NCBI GenBank assembly: GCA_003558175.1
Contig: PWMO01000132.1
Span: 1 to 9,045, forward strand
Source of the DNA: Spirochaetaceae bacterium
GTDB lineage: Bacteria; Spirochaetota; Spirochaetia; DSM-27196; PWMO01
Reading direction: 5' to 3'
DNA length: 9,045 bases
In this document: positions 4,816 to 9,045 of the stretch, piece by piece
Layout: each line of letters starts with the position of its first letter
Position numbering within the stretch: position 1 is the first letter of the stretch
Program-made: the position numbers and the translations under genes
The notes under the pieces: generated by a model
The model's database searches: none
Told to the model about the DNA's origin: nothing
Seen by the model: the letters and a program-made list of their open reading frames with translations, nothing else

Positions 4816-7695
4816 TCAGGAATCCATGTGGTCCAGCCAGAACTCGACTCTGCGGTTCTTCCAGGTGTTCTCGTAGTCGCTGAAATCGACCTCGGGGCGC
4901 GCGCCTCCAATGCCGACCGCCCGCATTCGCTGCAGATCAACACCAAGGATCGCGAGTGCTTCGCGAACCGTGGCCGCACGCCGGCGAGAGAGCGGAATCA
5001 GCGTCTGCTGTTGCTCGCGGTCACGCAGGACCGGATCGTAGTAGAGGACGTGGTTGGCGTGGCCTTCGACCAGGATGTTGTAGTCGTTGAACTCGGTGAA
5101 GACTTCGCCCAATCGGCGTAGAATGCGGAGATTCTCGAGCAACGCCTCATCTTCGACCTGGAACATGTTGGCAGTGTTGGGTCTGAAATGGATGCTCGGG
5201 ACCACGATGCGGTAGCGGTCTCCCACGCGCATCACGATGATGTCAACAAGCACCACATCTTCGTCACTGCCGGCGTTCCGCAGCACGTCCTGGACGGTCA
5301 GTACGGCACGATAGCGTGTGGCCGACTGCACCATTTCGCCGGTGTCGGAACGACCGTCCCACGTGATTGTCCGTGGAGGTTCGCCTCTGCCGGAGAAAGT
5401 GCGGAACGTGTTGTTGTTTGGCTCGTGGATCGTGAGTTCCCAGTCGCCAATGGCGGAGAGCGCATCCACTGCCCGCAGGGTGAATACCACCTCGTCGTTG
5501 ACGCCGTCCCCGTTGGGAGCGAAACGTTCGCGACCGACATCCAGCTCGACTTCGGGGCCGGTGGTATCAACCGTGATCCGTCCGTCAAACTGCCCCTGGA
5601 TCTGCCCGCCGGCGGCAAACTCCACCTGGGCGTGCGCCGTGTAGCGGCCGTCTACGATGCGGCCGTCATCGTGCCGTCCGTCCCATACAACGGTGCGCGG
5701 GATGCTTCCCGTGCCGCTGACGCTGCGTACGGCGCGGTTTGCCGCGTCACGCATCTCCATTGACCAGCGCGCGACCGTCTCCTGGCCTGCTACGTTGATG
5801 GAGAAGGGGATTGTGTCGCGATAGCCGTCACCGGTGGGTGCGAAGGCGTCGTACGGTGCGGTAATGTGCACCGCGATGCCCGATATGCGCAGGTTGACCG
5901 GTTCCGACTCGGCAACGGGTTGGTTGCCGTTGGCATAGTGCACCTCGAGTTCCGCGGTGTAGACGCCCTCGGGCAACAGGTGGCCGGCGTTGTTGCGGCC
6001 GTCCCAGACAAACTCGGCAAACGGTTGGCGCACCTCCCGCGAGCGGACTACGCGGCCCTGCTCATCGCGGATGTAGAAGAGGAACTGCTCGATGCTGTCG
6101 GTGACTTCGAGCACCGGCGTGTAGGTCACCGTGTCGTCAACGCCGATGAAATCGGGCGTGAACTCGGTTGTCGAGGCTTCAAGCGCGATAGGGGTCTCTC
6201 TGGTGTCGCGAGTCAGCGTGACGCGGTTGGATTCTCCCCGGTTGCCGGCCTCATCGCTGGCGTAGATCCACGCGGTGTACGCCCCGTCGGGAATCGGGTT
6301 GCCCTCAAAATCGCGGCCGTCCCACTCGAACGGGAACACCGTCTGATCGACGCCGAGCTGCGCGGCCAGAGCTCCGAGCGGCTGCTCGATGCGCAGTCCC
6401 GGCGCGTCTACCCGGCCGGTCCATTCAACGGTAGGGTCCCACTGGGCATCAATGGTGGTTGTCGGGCGCGTCTCGCCCCCGAAGACGGGAGGGTCGGCCG
6501 AGATGCGTGCCCGCGGCGCGACGGTATCGATCTCAACCAGGATCGGGGCGGATTGACTCTCGGTTCCGTTCACAAACAGTGCGTAGAGCCGCACCCGGTA
6601 CATTCCGTCCGGAAGGCGGCGCCCCTGGTTGTCGTTGCCGTCAAACTCGATGCGCGGCTCAATCTGGCCTTCGCCCTGAAAAACGCGCAGCACGCGGTCG
6701 GGGCGGCCTTCAGAGGTAATGTCGACGCGCCAGCGCGCTACATCCACGATAGCCTGTACTTCCGTCAGCAACGTGGTGCTGTTGTACGGGCTTGCCGTTC
6801 CCGGCGAGAAGGCGCGTCGTGAGGCGCGAATAATCAGATCGCCGGCCTCGGTGCTGAGCGTTATCTCGGGTATTTCGGCAACGATGCGGTTGCCGGCGCG
6901 GTCGGTTCCGATCAGCTGATAGGTATAGACACCGTCGGCGGCAACTTGCCCCTCTTCATCAAGACCGTCCCATTCGAAGTCTTCCGGCACGCGATCATTC
7001 TCCGGCCGTTGCCGTGTGGGGGTCTGCGGGTCGTACTGCACCGGGTTTTCCCAGCGGACCTCGCGCACGATCCCACCGCCGGAATCCACCATGCGGCCTA
7101 CCCACGAGACTTCGCGCGAGCCGCGTTGCCGGATTGGCAGTGTGTCGCGAATCCCTGAGTCATCAGGCGAGAAGATGGTGTATTCCGCCTCCAGCAGGTC
7201 CACGGTGGGCGGCGTGTTGTCCACGGTGATGTTCATGGGTGGGGTCCGGGCGACGTTGCCTTCGCTGTCACGTACCGTGAGTTGATAGATGTAATCGCCG
7301 TCTTCTACGAAGGCGCCGTCCTGGTCAACGCCCGGCCAGGACAGGCGGGCGAGCGCCTCGAGGTCTATTCCGGGCTCTTCGCCAATGTTGAACAGCCGGC
7401 CGAAGAAGCCTCGCCGTTCAGTGACCTCCTCGGAACGGCTCCAGACCGATTGACCCGCTGCATCGTAGATTCGCAGCTCGTAGCTGCGAATGACCGCGTT
7501 GGTGGGCGGCACGATGGTAGGTTGAAGCACGAGCTCGGTGTTACCGGTCTCGGGGTTCTGCGGCGCGATGTAGACGCGCGGCAGCCTTTCGACATCCAGG
7601 CGGGTCTCCTCCCGCTCCCGCTGTCCTCCTGCCGCCAATGGGGCAGTCAAGACGGCGAGCAGCAGAAGACCCACAATCACTGTTTTGTTTCGCAT
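4816..7695 (-). CDS. Exported multi-repeat Ig-like (FlgD-type) protein with C-terminal OmpA domain
   Basis: 959 residues. The signal peptide is MRNKTVIVGLLLLAVLTAPL then AAGG; no lipobox cysteine. Seven modules follow, each marked by a W/F-(D/P)-G turn at residues 120, 242, 351, 458, 564, 671 and 779 and often a preceding FxPxGDGxxD (FAPTGDGYRD, FAPNGDGVND). Linkers carry VDxTxP. Residues about 828-959 are an OmpA-like domain: IHFRPNTANMF, ILVEGHANH (875-882), LSRRRAATV (902-910), WKNRRVEFWL (944-953). Such a protein would sit in the periplasm or outer membrane, with the Ig array as a stalk or scaffold bound to the wall. In the peptidoglycan-binding loop the usual Asp (GxTD) is Asn (GHAN), while the key Arg (LSxRRA) is kept. 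Start: the ATG at 7695 has GGAG 5 nt upstream and is followed directly by the signal peptide; the frame could extend to 7731 but without a ribosome site. It has its own promoter and appears monocistronic. No enzyme motif is seen. Confidence 0.9.
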   Translation of the reverse strand: MRNKTVIVGLLLLAVLTAPLAAGGQREREETRLDVERLPRVYIAPQNPETGNTELVLQPTIVPPTNAVIRSYELRIYDAAGQSVWSRSEEVTERRGFFGRLFNIGEEPGIDLEALARLSWPGVDQDGAFVEDGDYIYQLTVRDSEGNVARTPPMNITVDNTPPTVDLLEAEYTIFSPDDSGIRDTLPIRQRGSREVSWVGRMVDSGGGIVREVRWENPVQYDPQTPTRQRPENDRVPEDFEWDGLDEEGQVAADGVYTYQLIGTDRAGNRIVAEIPEITLSTEAGDLIIRASRRAFSPGTASPYNSTTLLTEVQAIVDVARWRVDITSEGRPDRVLRVFQGEGQIEPRIEFDGNDNQGRRLPDGMYRVRLYALFVNGTESQSAPILVEIDTVAPRARISADPPVFGGETRPTTTIDAQWDPTVEWTGRVDAPGLRIEQPLGALAAQLGVDQTVFPFEWDGRDFEGNPIPDGAYTAWIYASDEAGNRGESNRVTLTRDTRETPIALEASTTEFTPDFIGVDDTVTYTPVLEVTDSIEQFLFYIRDEQGRVVRSREVRQPFAEFVWDGRNNAGHLLPEGVYTAELEVHYANGNQPVAESEPVNLRISGIAVHITAPYDAFAPTGDGYRDTIPFSINVAGQETVARWSMEMRDAANRAVRSVSGTGSIPRTVVWDGRHDDGRIVDGRYTAHAQVEFAAGGQIQGQFDGRITVDTTGPEVELDVGRERFAPNGDGVNDEVVFTLRAVDALSAIGDWELTIHEPNNNTFRTFSGRGEPPRTITWDGRSDTGEMVQSATRYRAVLTVQDVLRNAGSDEDVVLVDIIVMRVGDRYRIVVPSIHFRPNTANMFQVEDEALLENLRILRRLGEVFTEFNDYNILVEGHANHVLYYDPVLRDREQQQTLIPLSRRRAATVREALAILGVDLQRMRAVGIGGARPEVDFSDYENTWKNRRVEFWLDHMDS
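5233..7578 (-). repeat. Seven-fold Ig-like protein repeat, about 107 residues each
   Basis: The WDG-type turn codons start at 7338, 6972, 6645, 6324, 6006, 5685 and 5361 (minus strand). Spacings are 122, 109, 107, 106, 107 and 108 residues. The consensus is WDGxxxxGxxxPDGxYxxxL, as in FlgD Ig-like domains. Modules 4-7 agree best; the first (WPG) and third (FDG) are most diverged. At the DNA level the copies share only short stretches, so the array is old. Confidence 0.85.
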
Positions 7696-7775
7696 ACCGA
7701 CTCCATCCTTGGTTGTATCGAACACTAACACGCACGTTCTGTTGCAGGACGCGAGAGGTTACAGCACTGTGTTTC

Positions 7776-7804
7776 ACTATACACGAATTCTGGGAATTCC
7801 TCAA
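7776..7804 (-). promoter_or_regulatory. Sigma-70-like promoter of the repeat/OmpA gene
   Basis: TTGAGG (7804-7799, 4/6) and TATAGT (7781-7776, 5/6) with a 17-bp spacer. Predicted start of transcription is near 7769, giving a leader of about 75 nt before the ATG at 7695. Confidence 0.6.
7785..7799. promoter_or_regulatory. Palindromic operator candidate in the promoter spacer
   Basis: GAATTC-N3-GAATTC (7785-7790 and 7794-7799), 15 bp, lies almost exactly between the -35 and -10 boxes. A dimeric repressor bound here would block RNA polymerase. I do not recognise the regulator. Confidence 0.4.
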
Positions 7805-7825
7805 ACACTGGTGCCAAAATTGTTT

Positions 7826-7843
7826 TTGACGCTGGGGCGTCAA
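7826..7843. promoter_or_regulatory. Inverted repeat TTGACGC-N4-GCGTCAA upstream of the promoter
   Basis: A perfect 7-bp inverted repeat with a 4-nt spacer, about 22 bp upstream of the -35 box and flanked by an A/T tract. The tract is on the wrong side of the stem to make a minus-strand terminator, so a protein-binding site is more likely. Confidence 0.35.
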
Positions 7844-7921
7844 GTCGGAAGCCCACACGCCGGCGGCGGCACACGGCGCAGTCTCTATTCCCCGCTGGCA
7901 CAGGGCGCGGCCTCTTTCCGC

Positions 7922-7945
7922 CGGCCGATGTCGCAGTATCGGCCG
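7922..7945 (-). terminator. Hairpin downstream of the ABC transporter ATPase
   Basis: CGGCCGAT (7922-7929) pairs with ATCGGCCG (7938-7945), 8 bp perfect with an 8-nt loop, 19 bp after the ATPase stop. No U run follows; it is a plausible 3' end for the transporter operon but not a textbook terminator. Confidence 0.4.
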
Positions 7946-7964
7946 CGCCGGAAACGCCGTCCAG

Positions 7965-8744
7965 CTACAGGATGTGTTTCAGGAACTTCTGGGTGCGGGC
8001 TTCGCGGGGGGAATCGAAAACCTCTTCGGGCGTGCCGGTCTCAATCACCTGGCCCTCGTCCATGAAGACCACGGTATCGGCGGCGGCACGGGCAAAACCC
8101 ATCTCGTGCGATACCACCAGCATCGTCATGCCGTCACGAGCGAGGTCGAGCATTACGTCGAGCACCTCCTTGATCATCTCCGGGTCCAGCGCTGAGGTCG
8201 GCTCGTCGAACAACATGACTTTGGGGCTCATCGCCAGCGCACGGGCGATGGCTACGCGCTGCTGCTGCCCGCCGGACAGCTGTGACGGGTAGGAGTCCTC
8301 TTTCTCCGAGAGCCCGACGCGCGCCAGCAGGGCGCGAGCGCGAGGCAGCGCTTCTGCGCGCGGCTGACGCTTGACCGTGGTCGGCGCGAGCAGGATGTTC
8401 TCGATCGCGGTAAGGTGCGGAAACAGGTTAAAATTCTGAAACACCATTCCGACTTCTTCGCGAATCTGGCGAATGTCGCCGCGGGGATCGGTAACCTGGT
8501 CATTGTCGATCCAGATTGAGCCCGAGCTCAGCGTCTCAAGCCGGTTGATTGACCGCAGCAGGGTGCTTTTGCCGCTGCCCGACGGCCCGATAATCAGAAA
8601 GACCTGCCCCGGCATGACGCGCAGGCTGACGTCTCGCAGCGCCGTGACCTCACCCCGTTTGCCGAAATACTTGCTGGCGTTCTCGATTCTCACTCTGGCG
8701 TCTGTATTGGTCGTTTGCATTCCAGCTTTCCCGTTGGCTTCCAT
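7965..8744 (-). CDS. Polar amino-acid ABC transporter ATP-binding protein (GlnQ/HisP type)
   Basis: 259 residues from the chosen ATG. Full ATPase motif set: Walker [10 protein letters not shown] (53-61), Q-loop FQNFNLFPH (102-110), signature LSGGQQQR (156-163), Walker B VMLFDEP (176-182) with D-loop SALDP, and switch His in VVSHE (210-214). The [12 protein letters not shown] segment and the ending [11 protein letters not shown]...TQKFLKHIL are typical of the polar amino-acid uptake subfamily. It powers import through the permease encoded just upstream, at the cytoplasmic face. Start choice is uncertain: GTG at 8762 (overlapping the permease by 11 bp), ATG 8744 or ATG 8720, the last with GGGAAAG 5 nt upstream; the conserved domain begins after all three. 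Which amino acid is carried cannot be told here. Confidence 0.93.
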   Translation of the reverse strand: MEANGKAGMQTTNTDARVRIENASKYFGKRGEVTALRDVSLRVMPGQVFLIIGPSGSGKSTLLRSINRLETLSSGSIWIDNDQVTDPRGDIRQIREEVGMVFQNFNLFPHLTAIENILLAPTTVKRQPRAEALPRARALLARVGLSEKEDSYPSQLSGGQQQRVAIARALAMSPKVMLFDEPTSALDPEMIKEVLDVMLDLARDGMTMLVVSHEMGFARAAADTVVFMDEGQVIETGTPEEVFDSPREARTQKFLKHIL

Positions 8745-8751
8745 GTTCAAG

Positions 8752-9045
8752 TCAGCTTCCACGCTGTTCCAGCCTCTCTTCCATGATGCCTACCAGCTTG
8801 GAGAAGAATAGCGTCATCACAAGGTAGATCAGTGCCACGATGGTGTACGCCTCAAAGTAGCGGAATGTCGTAGCGGCGTATTCACGCCCGCGGCGCAGAA
8901 TATCGGATACCGCCAGAATGGAGACCAGCGATGAGTCTTTCAGCAGCGCGATGAACTCGTTGCCGATGGGCGGCAGCACCAGGCGCAGCGTTTGCGGCAG
9001 GATAACCTTGCGCATCGCCTGACCACGCGACAGCCCGAGTGCCAG
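8752..9045 (-). CDS. Polar amino-acid ABC transporter permease (5' end outside window)
   Basis: The last 97 codons of an inner-membrane permease of the HisM/GlnP type. At the window edge it reads [20 protein letters not shown], the end of the conserved EAA loop that docks on the ATPase, followed by [20 protein letters not shown], a signature of the polar amino-acid permease family, and a final helix [20 protein letters not shown]. The frame is open to the window edge, so the internal ATG at 9015 is not the true start. The stop lies 7 bp before the ATPase ATG, consistent with one operon. The binding protein gene is probably further upstream, outside the window. Confidence 0.92.
   Translation of the reverse strand: MALGLSRGQAMRKVILPQTLRLVLPPIGNEFIALLKDSSLVSILAVSDILRRGREYAATTFRYFEAYTIVALIYLVMTLFFSKLVGIMEERLEQRGS

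Noticed and set aside
5866..6822. A 318-codon plus-strand frame opposite the repeat protein
   Set aside because: Antisense shadow of the Ig-repeat region; no domain pattern and no start signal.
7826..7843. Intrinsic terminator of the ABC transporter operon
   Set aside because: On the minus strand the stem is followed by A residues and not by a U run.
1..9045. CRISPR arrays, tRNA or rRNA genes, insertion sequences, phage genes
   Set aside because: I saw no regularly spaced direct repeats, no cloverleaf or rRNA-like sequence and no transposase or integrase motifs on either strand.

Overview
The window is moderately GC-rich bacterial DNA in which every convincing gene lies on the minus strand, so the map is best read from right to left. 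A Gram-negative envelope is implied by a secreted protein of seven Ig-like repeats ending in an OmpA-type peptidoglycan-binding domain. Arrays of FlgD-like Ig repeats with a C-terminal OmpA domain are common in spirochaetes, so I lean to Spirochaetales, but no marker gene here settles it.

Right to left: (1) 9045-7965 holds the end of a polar amino-acid ABC transporter: a permease cut by the window edge, then its ATPase. (2) 7964-7696 is a regulatory gap with a good sigma-70-like promoter whose spacer is filled by a GAATTC-N3-GAATTC palindrome, plus two more inverted repeats. (3) 7695-4816 is a 959-residue exported protein with seven modules of about 107 residues and an OmpA domain. (4) 4815-4476 is a gene-free stretch with a hairpin, a promoter with a consensus -35 box, and a structured leader. 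(5) 4475-260 looks like one operon: a 77-residue two-helix membrane protein, a Na+/solute symporter (SSS family), and two overlapping genes that are the surprise of the window. (6) 259-111 is a gap with a terminator-like hairpin. (7) 110-1 is the start of a small gene, perhaps DUF1820-like, with a TTG start and a strong Shine-Dalgarno.

The two overlapping genes (2582-1149 and 1156-260) are reciprocal chimeras of an acyl-CoA synthetase (ANL superfamily) and a lipoate-protein ligase-like protein. The first joins the ligase N-terminus to the synthetase C-terminus; the second joins the synthetase N-terminus to the ligase C-terminus. Put together, the parts give one complete synthetase (about 526 aa) and one complete ligase (about 249 aa) with no evident loss. 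Formally, a circularly permuted synthetase gene sits inside the ligase gene, and both junctions stay in frame. Both breakpoints share CGGCC in the same codon phase. The product could be a crosswise-linked heterodimer that rebuilds both enzymes, a recent rearrangement that broke both, or an assembly or sample artefact.

Functionally, symporter + acyl-activating enzyme + lipoyl ligase resembles a salvage route for lipoate or another carboxylic acid. It recalls the mammalian trio SMVT (an SSS-fold transporter), ACSM1 (an ANL lipoate-activating enzyme) and LIPT1 (an LplA homologue). That link is inference.
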